In this document: positions 35,039-43,919 of the stretch, piece by piece
Layout of the letters: each line of letters starts with the position of its first letter
How positions within the stretch are numbered: position 1 is the stretch's first letter
NCBI GenBank assembly: GCA_035308025.1
Contig: DATGHL010000047.1
Span: forward strand, 64,430-128,429
Direction of reading: 5' to 3'
Length of the DNA stretch: 64,000 nt
Source of the DNA: Candidatus Binataceae bacterium
GTDB taxonomy: Bacteria > Desulfobacterota > Binatia > Binatales > Binataceae
Made by a program: the position numbers and the translations under genes
Notes under the pieces: generated by a model
Databases searched by the model: none
What the model was told of the DNA's origin: nothing
The model's input: the letters and a program-made list of their open reading frames with translations, nothing else

Positions 35039-35135
35039 TCCGTTCAAAATCAACTATCTCAAGTTGCACAGGGCTCCCCTACTGTCGGAGTATTGGTCGA
35101 GGAACTAACCGGCGGTTGAAGGAGGATCTTCGGCG

Positions 35136-35891
35136 ATGGACAGACTCAAAGGTAAAGTGGCGCTGATTTCGGGCGGGGCGCGCGGCCAGGGCGCGGCCGA
35201 GGCGCGGCGTTTCGCCGCTGAAGGAGCGAAGGTCGTGATCGGCGACGTCCGCGACGACTTGACCAAACAGACCGCCGACGCCATCAATACGAAGCAGGCG
35301 AACGCCGTCCGTGCGGTTCATCTCGACGTTACCCGCGCCGCCGACTGGCGCGCCGCGGTCGAAGTCTGCGAGCGCGAATTCGGCGGGCTCGACATCCTGG
35401 TCAACAATGCCGGCATCGCCAATATGAAGGGCCTCGAGCAGACCTCGGAGGAAGAATGGGACGCCGTGGTCAACGTCAACCAGAAAGGCGTCTGGCTCGG
35501 CATGAAGGCGGCGATTCCCGCGATGCGCAAGCGGGGCGGCGGCTCGATCATTAATATTTCATCGATCTTCGGCTTGATTGGCTCCGCGGGATCGACGGCT
35601 TATCACGGCACCAAGGGCGCGGTGCGGCTCTTGACCAAGGCGGCGGCGGTGCAATACGGACCGGAGAAAATCCGCGTCAATTCGATCCATCCAGGATTGA
35701 TTCACACGCCGATGGTCGAGGAGGCCTTGCCCAACCGGGCCGACCTGCAGCCACTACTCGATTTGACGCCGATGAAGCGCGGCGCACAACCGGAAGAGGT
35801 CGCGGCGGCGGTGCTGTTCCTCGCCAGCGACGACGCGTCGTATGTCACCGGAGCCGAGTTGGCGGTAGACGGCGGCTACTCGGCCGCCTAG
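35136..35891 (+). CDS. Short-chain dehydrogenase/reductase
   Basis: 251 residues after a GAAGGAGGATC ribosome site. Classical SDR: nucleotide-binding SGGARGQG at 12-19, NNAG at 90-93, catalytic Ser142/143 (NISSIFG), Tyr156 and Lys160 (YHGTK), and the C-terminal TGAELAVDGG. The pattern resembles 3-alpha/20-beta hydroxysteroid and cyclopentanol dehydrogenases, which oxidise secondary alcohols with NAD. The specific alcohol is not decidable. It ends 4 bp into the VOC gene on the other strand. Confidence 0.92.
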   Translation: MDRLKGKVALISGGARGQGAAEARRFAAEGAKVVIGDVRDDLTKQTADAINTKQANAVRAVHLDVTRAADWRAAVEVCEREFGGLDILVNNAGIANMKGLEQTSEEEWDAVVNVNQKGVWLGMKAAIPAMRKRGGGSIINISSIFGLIGSAGSTAYHGTKGAVRLLTKAAAVQYGPEKIRVNSIHPGLIHTPMVEEALPNRADLQPLLDLTPMKRGAQPEEVAAAVLFLASDDASYVTGAELAVDGGYSAA

Positions 35892-36256
35892 CTTTTGCGG
35901 TCGAAGATAAAGAGCGGGACCATATTCGCCGCGGCGGGATTGATCGCGAGGACCCGGCGGTCACCCTCCTGGCGGATGGGTGCGAACTCAACGGCGGCCC
36001 GCCGCAAGGCGTCAGCCACTATCGCAACGTCGTCGGCTTCGAGCCAAATCGCGGCCAAGCCCTCACCCGACGAGGCGAGCAGTTCGGCGACAGACGCGCC
36101 GGTCTGCAGACGAATCTGGGCGTCGCCGATCGCGATCGTCGCGCTCTCCCCACCGTCACCGGCTAGCACGCTAAAGCCGAAATTCTGTTCGTAGGCGAGG
36201 CTCGCGGCGGCAAGGTCGCTCGTCGCCACGTCGAGGCGGTCGAAGCGTTTGATCAT
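35888..36256 (-). CDS. VOC (glyoxalase/bleomycin resistance) family protein
   Basis: 122 residues: FDRLDVATSDLAAASLAYEQNFGF at the start and AIWLEADDVAIVADALRRAAVEF in the middle show one glyoxalase module, half to two thirds of a metal-binding VOC barrel, so it likely dimerises. The metal ligands are not clear. Its ATG overlaps the stop of the cupredoxin-like gene (ATGA), so it is the last member of a three-gene operon with the SAM methyltransferase. Confidence 0.8.
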   Translation of the reverse strand: MIKRFDRLDVATSDLAAASLAYEQNFGFSVLAGDGGESATIAIGDAQIRLQTGASVAELLASSGEGLAAIWLEADDVAIVADALRRAAVEFAPIRQEGDRRVLAINPAAANMVPLFIFDRKS

Positions 36257-37020
36257 GGCTTCAAATCCTTACGTGAATCCGGCCCCAAAGTGAAATTCGC
36301 GATAGTCGTCGCACGGGCGGCGACCGTCAGCGAACGCGATTGCACGCCGAGCTTCTCTTGCCATACCTGGATCGTATAGGTTCCCGCCGGGATACCGCCC
36401 ATCACGTAATGCCCGTGCGCATCGGTCACCGCATAGTAGGGATTCGCGGTCGCGTACCACCATCCTTCCATCCAATTGTGCGCATCGCAGGTGACCTTGA
36501 TCGCTTCAGGCTTTGCGACGGTGACCCGAATCGTCTTCTTGAAGCCGGGCTGGGCCATATCGATCACCGGATTGACGCTCGATTCGGTGTGGATATTATG
36601 CAGAATCCCGTCAGAGTTACGGACCTCGACCACACTGCCGGCTGGAAATACGGCCACATGCGGCACGTACTCGCAGCCCTTCTGATCGAATTCGACAGTT
36701 GCGAGTTGGACCGCGCGGCCCTTCGCGATCGACGGGAGCGTGACGACGACGTTAGCGATACCGCGATCCGGTCCGACTAAAAGCGATTGATCATACGCCG
36801 GACGGGTTCCGCAGACGTCGCGGTCCTTGCTGATTTCCAGGGCGGTCGGGGTTGGCGGCGCGCCTGCATAGCTGACTGTGCCGCTGATCGCGCCGCCGTC
36901 GAGCACCGCCTCGCTCTGATAGCCCAGGGCGTTTGCGCCGGCGAGCACGCACAACCCGATCAGGCCGGACAGTAATCCGCACCCGCGTGCCCACAGCAAT
37001 TTACTGCGATGCGGCTTCAA
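36253..37020 (-). CDS. Exported cupredoxin-like protein with carboxypeptidase-regulatory-like domain
   Basis: 255 residues. Signal anchor or peptide WARGCGLLSGLIGLCVLAGANALG. Middle: a cupredoxin-like domain with potential type 1 copper ligands His141/His144 (LHNIHTES), Cys178, His181 and Met184 (CDAHNWMEGWW). C-terminus: a carboxypeptidase regulatory-like beta-sandwich (YYAVTDAHGHYVMGGIPAGTYTIQVWQEKLG). The arrangement is common in methylamine-utilisation and metal-related periplasmic proteins. Both neighbours overlap it by 4 bp, so it is the middle gene of an operon. Confidence 0.82.
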   Translation of the reverse strand: MKPHRSKLLWARGCGLLSGLIGLCVLAGANALGYQSEAVLDGGAISGTVSYAGAPPTPTALEISKDRDVCGTRPAYDQSLLVGPDRGIANVVVTLPSIAKGRAVQLATVEFDQKGCEYVPHVAVFPAGSVVEVRNSDGILHNIHTESSVNPVIDMAQPGFKKTIRVTVAKPEAIKVTCDAHNWMEGWWYATANPYYAVTDAHGHYVMGGIPAGTYTIQVWQEKLGVQSRSLTVAARATTIANFTLGPDSRKDLKP

Positions 37021-37634
37021 CCCGCCTTGCGTGCAATCATGGCGAAATGCACGGAGAGGCGTGAGAAGCGTTCATAGCGCTCGACCACGATCTCTTGACC
37101 TTCCAGCACGTCGCGAGCGCGCAAACGACAAGTCCAGCCGAGCAATTTCGTCAGCGGATTGACGAGCGTGCCGAGAAAATAGAGTCCGCGCCGGGGACTG
37201 GCGAAATGACTGATCACGACGATTCGGCCGCCAGGTTTACAGACCCGAATCATCTCGTCCATCATGCGGCGCGGCTCCGGCACCACCGTCATGACATGGA
37301 AGGTCGTGACCCAGTCAAAACTGTTGTCGGGAAAATCGAGCTGTTGCGCATTGCCGGGCCGGACTTCGACGTGGCCCCAATCGTTTTCGCGGACTTTGGC
37401 GATAGCGTGAGCCAGCATGTCCGACGACGGGTCGATACCCACGATATGCACGTAAGGCGGATAGGCGTCGAGCGAGATGCCGGTGCCGACGCCGACCTCA
37501 AGCACACGCTGGCCGGGACGAAACGATAGGGATTCGATCACCTGATGTTCGTGATCGACAAACGCCCGCCCGAACACCGCGTCGTACAAATGAGCAAGGT
37601 TCGAGTAGACGCGGCTCTCATGCGGTTCAGGCAT
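37017..37634 (-). CDS. SAM-dependent methyltransferase, PmtA-like
   Basis: 205 residues. Rossmann SAM site VLEVGVGTG at about 44-52, acidic VGIDPSSDML, then DNSFDWVTTFHVMTVVPEPRRMM and KPGGRIVVISHF. This order and the N-terminus SNLAHLYDAVFGRAFVDHEH fit PmtA-type phosphatidylethanolamine N-methyltransferases, which make phosphatidylcholine, though a small-molecule methyltransferase is possible. First gene of the operon with the cupredoxin-like and VOC genes. Confidence 0.83.
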   Translation of the reverse strand: MPEPHESRVYSNLAHLYDAVFGRAFVDHEHQVIESLSFRPGQRVLEVGVGTGISLDAYPPYVHIVGIDPSSDMLAHAIAKVRENDWGHVEVRPGNAQQLDFPDNSFDWVTTFHVMTVVPEPRRMMDEMIRVCKPGGRIVVISHFASPRRGLYFLGTLVNPLTKLLGWTCRLRARDVLEGQEIVVERYERFSRLSVHFAMIARKAG

Positions 37635-37735
37635 CGTTCAAGCCTTTAACGGATAGGCGGGATGACACTCCCGCCAGCCTCTGATGTTAAAATTTTACCC
37701 TTGGCCTCCGCACCACCACCGCGACGATGCGCGAC

Positions 37736-37930
37736 TCAGGCGGCGACGTTAATCCCGCGCATCTGGCGTTTGAAAGAGATAATGTCGCGCCGCCGAAAAC
37801 GCCACTGGCGGCCCTTCTTGAACGCGGGCAGGATATTGCGGCGAGCGAATTCGTTGACCGTGTCCGGGCTGACGTCGAGCAGAAAAGCGACCTCGCGCGA
37901 GTTCAACAGGATGTCATCTTTATCGGCCAT
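37736..37930 (-). CDS. Small excisionase/MerR-type helix-turn-helix protein
   Basis: 64 residues from ATG 37930 (an ATG at 37972 would add 14). Single winged-helix excisionase-type domain: LLNSREVAFLLDVSPDTVNEFARRNILPAFKKGRQWRFRRRDIISF. It has the same design as the protein at 11658. No integrase is next to it, so it may be a chromosomal regulator. A strong palindrome lies about 200 bp upstream on its transcribed side. Confidence 0.82.
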   Translation of the reverse strand: MADKDDILLNSREVAFLLDVSPDTVNEFARRNILPAFKKGRQWRFRRRDIISFKRQMRGINVAA

Positions 37931-38131
37931 GGTGGTCTCGGCCCGGCGCCTCGAATCAAGCGCAATTTTCATGGTTCAATTATCTTCGTAATTATCTTCG
38001 GCAATTAACGTCGATTTTATCTATGACGCTCGGGCATTCTGGCAAATCTTGTGACCAACCGCCATCGCGAGCGGCACGAAACCCTTCCGCAGCGTCAAAA
38101 AACACTGACAGGGGATTATTGCGTATAATGT

Positions 38132-38148
38132 TTATATAGTCTATATAA
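38132..38148. promoter_or_regulatory. 17-bp AT-rich palindrome
   Basis: TTATATAG-T-CTATATAA is a perfect 8+1+8 inverted repeat, 6 bp after the secD stop side, next to a TATAAT box at 38124. It may be an operator for the HTH gene downstream on the minus strand or a recombination/nucleoid site. Confidence 0.4.
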
Positions 38149-38154
38149 GGTTGA

Positions 38155-39819
38155 TTAAACACTAAGGGTGTTTAATCTTCTCATTCCGATCTTCCAGTCG
38201 TACCAGGCCCGCGTAACGACGAAGCAGGAAAAGACGCCGGTCAGGACCCCGACGCACAATGTCACGGCGAAACCCTTGACCGGTCCCGTGCCGAACTGAA
38301 ACAGAATCAAGCCCGCGACAAAGGTCGAGATATTCGAATCACGAATCGCCGACCAGGCGCGCTCGTACCCCGCTTTGACTGCTTCGCGCGCCGATTTGCC
38401 CATGCGCAACTCCTCGCGCATCCGCTCGTTGACCAGCACGTTAGCGTCCACCGACATGCCGAGTGTGAGCACGATTCCCGCAATCCCGGGCAGCGTCAAA
38501 GTCGCCTGCATCGCCGCCATCACGCACATCAGCATGAGAATGTTGAGCGTGAGGCCGAAATCGGCGAGTAGTCCGGCGCCACTGTAATAGAGGGCCATGA
38601 AGGCGAGCACGGCAACGGCGCCGACGACGAACGACAGCTCGCCCTGGCGGATCGAATCGCGGCCCAAAGAGGGTCCTACGGTGCGTTCCTCAATAATCTT
38701 GACTGGCGCGGGCAGCGCACCGGAGCGCAGCACAATCGCGAGGGAGTGGGCTTCGTCGAAGCTGAAATTGCCGGTAATTTGCACGTGGCCGCCGGGAATC
38801 GGTTCCTTGATAACCGGGGCGGAATAGACGGTATTGTCGAGGACGATCGCGAGATTGCGGCCGACATTGTCGGTGGTCAGATTGGCGAAGACCTGAGCCC
38901 CCTGGGCGTCGAGCTCGACCGACACGTAAGGCCCTTCGAGATGGCCGCCGGGACGCACACGCGCGTCGGTGACGGTCTCGCCCGTCATCAGAACCTGCGA
39001 CTCGACCAGATAGGGTTCCGCGCCGCCGGGGCGCGGCTGGCCATAGAGGATCTCATCGCCGGGCGGCGCGCCGCTGTTCAAAGCGTCAGCGAGATTGTGT
39101 TTGTTATCGAGCAGCTTGAATTCAAGGACCGCGGTTTTACCGATCAGCTCTTTGGCCCGCTCCGGGTCCTGAATGCCCGGCAACTGCACCAAAATGTCGT
39201 TGTCCCCTTCGCGCGCGACGGTGGTTTCGCGCACGCCCAACTGATCGATCCGGTTGCGAATCGTTTCGAGCGCCTGCTCCATCGCGTTGCTGCGGGTAGC
39301 GATGAGGTCGCGGTCCTTGAAGACTGCGGTATAGGCGACACCGCCGGCCGCGCTGGACGCCGTCGAAAGCGTCAGGTCGGGCGCGACCTTCGCGACCGTA
39401 TCGAGGAAGGCCGAACGCTCGTCGGGGTTGGTGAGCTGGATCAGCAGTGCGCCGTCGCTATTCTGCGTAACGGTCGGGACCGAGAGTTTGTTGTCTTTGA
39501 TTTCGCGCTTGAGATCCTCGCCACGCCGGCGCAACGCGCTCTTGACGGCGTCATCGATCTCGACTTCGAGCAGCAGATGCGTGCCGCCCTGCAAATCCAG
39601 ACCGAGCTGAATTTTGGGCAGGGCGTCGAGCGCCTTCAACGGGTCCGGGAGCACGACGCCGGAACTCGGAATCAGGAGGATAAGGCTCGCGGCCACCAGC
39701 ACGGCCGCCAAAACCATCCGGATACTGCCGCTGCCATTGGTGAAGTGCAGCCACAGGAAGGCGATCGCGATGACGAGAAGAACGACAATGGTAATGGGAT
39801 TCTGGCTGCCGGCGTCCAT
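38155..39819 (-). CDS. secD: Protein translocase subunit SecD
   Basis: 554 residues. TM1-like start, then the periplasmic P1 domain beginning IQLGLDLQGGTHLLLEVEID (D1 motif) and RNRIDQLGVRETTVAREGDNDILVQLPGI, and the six-helix RND-like C-terminal channel with IVLTLGMSVDANVLVNERMREELR and ARAW. SecD with SecF uses the proton gradient to pull exported proteins across the membrane. It follows yajC in the queA-tgt-yajC order, but no secF is found downstream; the next gene is the small HTH protein. Whether secF is elsewhere cannot be seen. Confidence 0.95.
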   Translation of the reverse strand: MDAGSQNPITIVVLLVIAIAFLWLHFTNGSGSIRMVLAAVLVAASLILLIPSSGVVLPDPLKALDALPKIQLGLDLQGGTHLLLEVEIDDAVKSALRRRGEDLKREIKDNKLSVPTVTQNSDGALLIQLTNPDERSAFLDTVAKVAPDLTLSTASSAAGGVAYTAVFKDRDLIATRSNAMEQALETIRNRIDQLGVRETTVAREGDNDILVQLPGIQDPERAKELIGKTAVLEFKLLDNKHNLADALNSGAPPGDEILYGQPRPGGAEPYLVESQVLMTGETVTDARVRPGGHLEGPYVSVELDAQGAQVFANLTTDNVGRNLAIVLDNTVYSAPVIKEPIPGGHVQITGNFSFDEAHSLAIVLRSGALPAPVKIIEERTVGPSLGRDSIRQGELSFVVGAVAVLAFMALYYSGAGLLADFGLTLNILMLMCVMAAMQATLTLPGIAGIVLTLGMSVDANVLVNERMREELRMGKSAREAVKAGYERAWSAIRDSNISTFVAGLILFQFGTGPVKGFAVTLCVGVLTGVFSCFVVTRAWYDWKIGMRRLNTLSV

Positions 39820-39845
39820 AGGTTAGGTCTCTTAATCGGTTTGTC

Positions 39846-39883
39846 TGAATCCGTGGGGATTCTTCGCTGCGCTCAGAATGACA
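39846..39883 (-). repeat. Dispersed intergenic repeat, copy 2
   Basis: Read on the minus strand: TGTCATTCTGAGCGCAGCGAA, a GATCCCC-like stretch and GGATTCA. It matches the core of the copy at 34977 but lacks its internal palindrome. It lies between yajC and secD without breaking either gene. Confidence 0.6.
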
Positions 39884-39937
39884 CTGCTGGCTTTAACTTT
39901 GCGCGGGTTACATTCGGTGGCGTCGTTGCGCGACGGC

Positions 39938-40303
39938 TCAGTTTTTGTCGCTCTTTTCGCGTTTCGAGCTTCTGGCATAGCTCGACATTGAGGCTATTTG
40001 TGTGCGCTCGACCCGCACGCGGACATTAGGCGCAATTTCGAGCGTGACCAGCCGGTCATCCAGTTCGGCCACTTTGCCGATCAGGCCGCCGGTCGTCACG
40101 ACCTCGTCGTTGCGCTTGAGCGAGTCGAGCATCTTGCGCAGATCGCTGGCTTTTTTGGTCTGGGGCCGCAAGAGCAAAAAATACATGATGATAAAGATGA
40201 AGGCGATCGGGACCACCGGGTTGGTGATGATCTGACCGAATAAGTCCTGCGGCGCGCCGCTCGCCGCGGCGGCCTGCGCCCACGCGATTCCTTCAAACCA
40301 CAT
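39938..40303 (-). CDS. yajC: Sec translocase accessory protein YajC
   Basis: 121 residues. One transmembrane helix (about 30-47: VVPIAFIFIIMYFLLLRPQTKK), then a cytoplasmic beta-domain (LKRNDEVVTTGGLIGKVAELDD, VTLEIAPNVRVRVERTQI). It joins the SecDF complex. It ends 3 bp before the tgt gene on the same strand and precedes secD, giving the usual queA-tgt-yajC-secD order. Confidence 0.93.
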   Translation of the reverse strand: MWFEGIAWAQAAAASGAPQDLFGQIITNPVVPIAFIFIIMYFLLLRPQTKKASDLRKMLDSLKRNDEVVTTGGLIGKVAELDDRLVTLEIAPNVRVRVERTQIASMSSYARSSKREKSDKN

Positions 40304-40306
40304 CGA

Positions 40307-41464
40307 TTAATCTCCAGCGCCACCGGCTCCGGGACCACTTCCTTCGGCGCCGCGTCCGAGCAGGTTCAACGTATGCGCGGCGAACGCGCGGTAAGTGCGT
40401 GATGCGATAGCAGCCTGCGCCTCGCGCATCAAGTGGCTATAGAAATACAAATTGTGCTCGCTCAAGGCCCGCGCCGCCAATATTTCACCCGAGATATGCA
40501 GGTGACGCAAATAGGCGCGCGAAAAAGTCGTGCAGGGACGGCAGTCGCATCGCGGATCGAGGGGCCGTTCATCGCGCGCGTAGGTGGCGCGCTTGATCGA
40601 CAGCCTGCCTTCGCTGGTAAACGCGCCGCCGTTGCGGGCGTTGCGGGTCGGCAGCACGCAATCGAACAGGTCATAGCCCATCGGGATGGCCGCGAGTAGA
40701 TCTTCGGGCGTGCCGACCCCCATTAGGTAGCGAACCTTCCCCGCCGGCAGGAGCGAGGCCGTCAGCGCGGCCATTTCGCGCATCGCTTCGCGCGGCTCGC
40801 CGACGGACAGTCCGCCGGTGGCAAAGCCGTCGCAGTCGAGCGCGGAGATCTGACCGGCGCTGAGCCGCCGCAAATCCGGATAGATCCCGCCCTGAACGAT
40901 GCCAAACAGCGCCTGCGTGTTGTTCGTGCGCGCCCGCACGCAGCGCTCCGCCCAGCGCGCGGTGAGTTCCAGCGAGGCGCGGGCGCGCCGATGATCGGCC
41001 GGAAAGGGCGTGCATTCGTCGAGCGCCATCATCACGTCGGCGCCGAGCTTTTGCTGAATCTCGATCGCGCTCTCAGGCGTCAGCATCAACGGCGCGCCGT
41101 CAAGATGAGAGCGAAAGCGCACGCCCTCCTCGCTAATCGAGTTGATTTTCGCGAGGCTCATGGCCTGGAAGCCGCCCGAGTCGGTCAGCACCGCGCCTTT
41201 GAAACCCATGAAGCGCGCGACGCCGCCGAGCTCCTGCACGAGTTCCGCGCCGGGCCGCACGGCCAGATGGTAGGCGTTGGCGAGGATCAGCCTATAGCCC
41301 ATCGAGGACAATTCGTCAGGCGCCATCGCCTTGACCGCGGCGCGCGTGCCGACCGGCATAAACGCCGGCGTCGTAATCTCGCCGTGCGGCGTGACGAGGC
41401 GGCCGAGTCGGGCGCCGTCATCGAGTGCGCGCACCTCGAAACTGATCGGGCTGGCGGCGGACAT
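40307..41464 (-). CDS. tgt: Queuine tRNA-ribosyltransferase
   Basis: 385 residues from ATG 41464, sharing the A of the queA stop (TAATG). The TIM-barrel shows MAPDELSSMGYRLILANAYHL and VLTDSGGFQ with the catalytic Asp, LDECTPFP and IVQGGIYPDLR; the zinc site is CDCRPC with a following His. It swaps guanine 34 of GUN-anticodon tRNAs for preQ1 on the way to queuosine. Length and start agree with the family; an open frame upstream is a shadow. Confidence 0.95.
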   Translation of the reverse strand: MSAASPISFEVRALDDGARLGRLVTPHGEITTPAFMPVGTRAAVKAMAPDELSSMGYRLILANAYHLAVRPGAELVQELGGVARFMGFKGAVLTDSGGFQAMSLAKINSISEEGVRFRSHLDGAPLMLTPESAIEIQQKLGADVMMALDECTPFPADHRRARASLELTARWAERCVRARTNNTQALFGIVQGGIYPDLRRLSAGQISALDCDGFATGGLSVGEPREAMREMAALTASLLPAGKVRYLMGVGTPEDLLAAIPMGYDLFDCVLPTRNARNGGAFTSEGRLSIKRATYARDERPLDPRCDCRPCTTFSRAYLRHLHISGEILAARALSEHNLYFYSHLMREAQAAIASRTYRAFAAHTLNLLGRGAEGSGPGAGGAGD

Positions 41465-42483
41465 TACAGGATCAACATCGCGTCGCCGTAACTGAGAAAG
41501 CGGTAGCGATGACGAATCGCTTCGCCGTAGGCCTTCAGGATAGTCTCGCGCCCCGCCAACGCCATCACGAGGGCGAGCACCGTGCTGCGCGGCATATGGA
41601 AGTTGGTGATCATCGCGTCCACCAGCTTGAAACGAAAGCCCGGATAGATAAACAGGCCGGTGAAGCCTTCGGCGTCGCCAGTAATCGCCCACGACTCGAG
41701 CGCGCGCGTGGTGCTCGTCCCGACGGCGATGAGCCGTCCGCCGACGCGCCGCGTCAGCTCGATGGCACTCTGCGCGGCAGGTGGAAGCGTAAACCACTCC
41801 GGCTCCATCGAGTGGCCTTCGACTTCGGCGGCGCGTACGGGGATGAAGGTGCCGGGTCCGATATGCAGGGTCAGGAAGGCGGTGCGGACACCGGTGCCGG
41901 TCAATTCCCGCAATAGCTCCTCGGTGAAGTGCCGGCCTGCGGTCGGCGCCGCGATCGCACCCGAAGTCCGGGCAAAGATAGTCTGGTAGTCGGTCGAATC
42001 GGCGTCGATTGCCGGCCGGCCGATGTAGTGCGGCAGCGCCAGCGCCCCGGCCTCACGCAGGATGTCCGTCATCGCCGTCCCGTCAGCGCTCGCGATCAGC
42101 GGACGGCCGGGCCGCTCGTAACCGGCGACCGTCAGCGCGCGGCCATCCGGCAGCAGCAAGCGGACGTCCTCCCGCAGCGGCCGATGGGTTCGCGCCAGCG
42201 CGATCCACGCGCCGCGCGGCGAGGCCGCCGGCCGCACCATCAGCAACTCGACTTCGCCGCCGGTCTCCTTGCGCACGATCAGGCGTGCGGGCAGGACGCG
42301 AGTATCGTTGAGCAGCAGCAGATCGCCTTCGCGCAAATGACGGGTGAGCTTGTAGAAGCGCGAGTGTTCGAGCTGACCGGTGCGCCGGTCCAGCACGAGC
42401 ATCCGCGCCTGATCGCGATCGGCGAGCGGCTCGTGCGCGATCAAGACCTCGGGCAGGTCGTAATCAAGTTGGCTAAGACGCAT
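41464..42483 (-). CDS. queA: S-adenosylmethionine:tRNA ribosyltransferase-isomerase
   Basis: 339 residues. MRLSQLDYDLPEVLIAHEPLADRDQARMLVLDR at the start, VLPARL, AAPTAGRHFTEELL, THIGPGTF-like LHIGPGTFIPV and the C-terminal HMPRSTVLALVMALAG are diagnostic. It moves ribosyl from SAM to preQ1 in tRNA to form epoxyqueuosine. First gene of the queA-tgt-yajC-secD group; tgt overlaps its stop. The next gene upstream is divergent. Confidence 0.95.
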   Translation of the reverse strand: MRLSQLDYDLPEVLIAHEPLADRDQARMLVLDRRTGQLEHSRFYKLTRHLREGDLLLLNDTRVLPARLIVRKETGGEVELLMVRPAASPRGAWIALARTHRPLREDVRLLLPDGRALTVAGYERPGRPLIASADGTAMTDILREAGALALPHYIGRPAIDADSTDYQTIFARTSGAIAAPTAGRHFTEELLRELTGTGVRTAFLTLHIGPGTFIPVRAAEVEGHSMEPEWFTLPPAAQSAIELTRRVGGRLIAVGTSTTRALESWAITGDAEGFTGLFIYPGFRFKLVDAMITNFHMPRSTVLALVMALAGRETILKAYGEAIRHRYRFLSYGDAMLIL

Positions 42484-42621
42484 CGCTTCAGGGCGATTTC
42501 ACTGCCGCGCCTGGAACCGCCTCGGCGCTGGCGACAAAAGTATCATCGCCGCCGAGGCTCCGCGATATGTCTCTTGCGCGACCATGTTAAGTTGAAGCCT
42601 AAACCGGCAGGAGGGACTTCA

Positions 42622-43782
42622 TTGGAAAAAACGCGTTCGCAAATCGAGACCCAACTGATCCACGCCGGCGAGCCTTCCCCGTTGATCGAGGGCGCCGTCA
42701 GTATGCCGATATTCCAGTCTTCGACCTACGCATACCGCGGCGAGACGGACTATCACGCCCTGCGCTATATTCGGCTCAGCAATACGCCAAATCACGTCGC
42801 GCTGCATACGAAACTCGCCGCGATCGAGAATGCGGAGTCGGCGCTGGTAACGGCCAGCGGCATGGCCGCGGTCTCGACCACGCTGCTGACGCTGCTCGCC
42901 GCCGGCGATCACATGATCGCGCAGGATTGTCTCTACGGCGGCACCCATGACCTGTTGACGACAGAATTTCCGCGTCTCGGAATCACGCATACCTTCGTCG
43001 ACGGCGATTCGCCCGAGTCGTGGGCCGCCGCAATCCGCCCGACAACCAAGGCCATCTATGTCGAATCAATCTCAAATCCGCTGGTGCGGGTGGCCGACCT
43101 GAAAGCCGCGATCACCTTTGCCCGCGCAAACGGGCTCGTCTCGATCATCGATAACACCTTTGCCAGCCCAATCAATTTTCGGCCGATTCCGTTCGGATTT
43201 GATCTGGTGATTCATAGTTGTACCAAATACCTGAATGGCCACTCCGATATTGTCGCTGGAGCGGTCATCGGACGCGCCGCCCTGATTGACCGCGTCAATC
43301 GCACTTTGGGACATCTGGGCGGATCGCTCGACCCGCATTCGTGCTTTTTGCTCCATCGAGGGATGAAGACGCTCGCGGTTCGAGTGCGCTATCAAAACGA
43401 AAGCGCGGCGAAGATCGCGCTGTTTCTGAGCCGGCACGGCAAGGTTTCGGCAGTGAACTATCCCGGGCTCGAGGGCCATCCGGATCATGCGCGCGCGCGG
43501 CAACTTTTCGACGGTTTCGGCGGAACCCTGAGTTTTGAGTTAAAAGGCGGCGTAAAAGCGGCTGAGAGGTTTATCGGCGAGGTGAAATTACCGATCTCGG
43601 CGCCCAGTCTGGGCGGCGTCGAGTCATTGATCACACGCCCGGCGACGACCTCTCATTCCGGGATGTCGGCGGCAGCACGCGAGTCCGCAGGAATTCGCGA
43701 AGGTCTGATTCGCCTATCTGTCGGCCTGGAGGGCGTTGACGACCTTATAGAGGATTTAGACCGTGCTCTGGCGGTATGCTGA
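42622..43782 (+). CDS. Trans-sulfuration PLP enzyme (cystathionine gamma-synthase-like)
   Basis: 386 residues from TTG 42622, after GGCAGGAGGGACT; the longer open frame is antisense to queA. The PLP lysine is Lys202 in IHSCTKYLNGHSDIVAG. RYIRLSNTPNHVALHTKLAAIE, VTASGMAAVSTTLL, YVESISNPLVRVADL and RLSVGLEGVDDLIEDLDRAL fit the Cys/Met metabolism PLP family: cystathionine gamma-synthase, beta-lyase or O-acylhomoserine sulfhydrylase. Which one cannot be told. It diverges from queA with 138 bp between them. Confidence 0.9.
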   Translation: MEKTRSQIETQLIHAGEPSPLIEGAVSMPIFQSSTYAYRGETDYHALRYIRLSNTPNHVALHTKLAAIENAESALVTASGMAAVSTTLLTLLAAGDHMIAQDCLYGGTHDLLTTEFPRLGITHTFVDGDSPESWAAAIRPTTKAIYVESISNPLVRVADLKAAITFARANGLVSIIDNTFASPINFRPIPFGFDLVIHSCTKYLNGHSDIVAGAVIGRAALIDRVNRTLGHLGGSLDPHSCFLLHRGMKTLAVRVRYQNESAAKIALFLSRHGKVSAVNYPGLEGHPDHARARQLFDGFGGTLSFELKGGVKAAERFIGEVKLPISAPSLGGVESLITRPATTSHSGMSAAARESAGIREGLIRLSVGLEGVDDLIEDLDRALAVC

Positions 43783-43848
43783 CGATTATCTGCGTGCTAA
43801 TGATGTGCGAAATGATGTGGCAAGCGACGGCCCTGAGTCAAGATCGGT

Positions 43849-43854
43849 ATAATT
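43849..43854 (+). promoter_or_regulatory. TATAAT -10 box for the hybrid kinase gene
   Basis: TATAAT lies 65 bp upstream of the kinase start in an otherwise GC-rich 137-bp gap. No good -35 hexamer is spaced 16-18 bp before it, so this is a suggestion only. Confidence 0.3.
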
Positions 43855-43919
43855 GTTGCTCGATTTCCCTGGTGGGACCTCCGGCTATAGGTCTGTTCGA
43901 GAGTCACACATAGACGACA

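Noticed and set aside
38746..40029. Open frame opposite secD and yajC
   Set aside because: Antisense shadow; secD and yajC are supported by motifs along their length.
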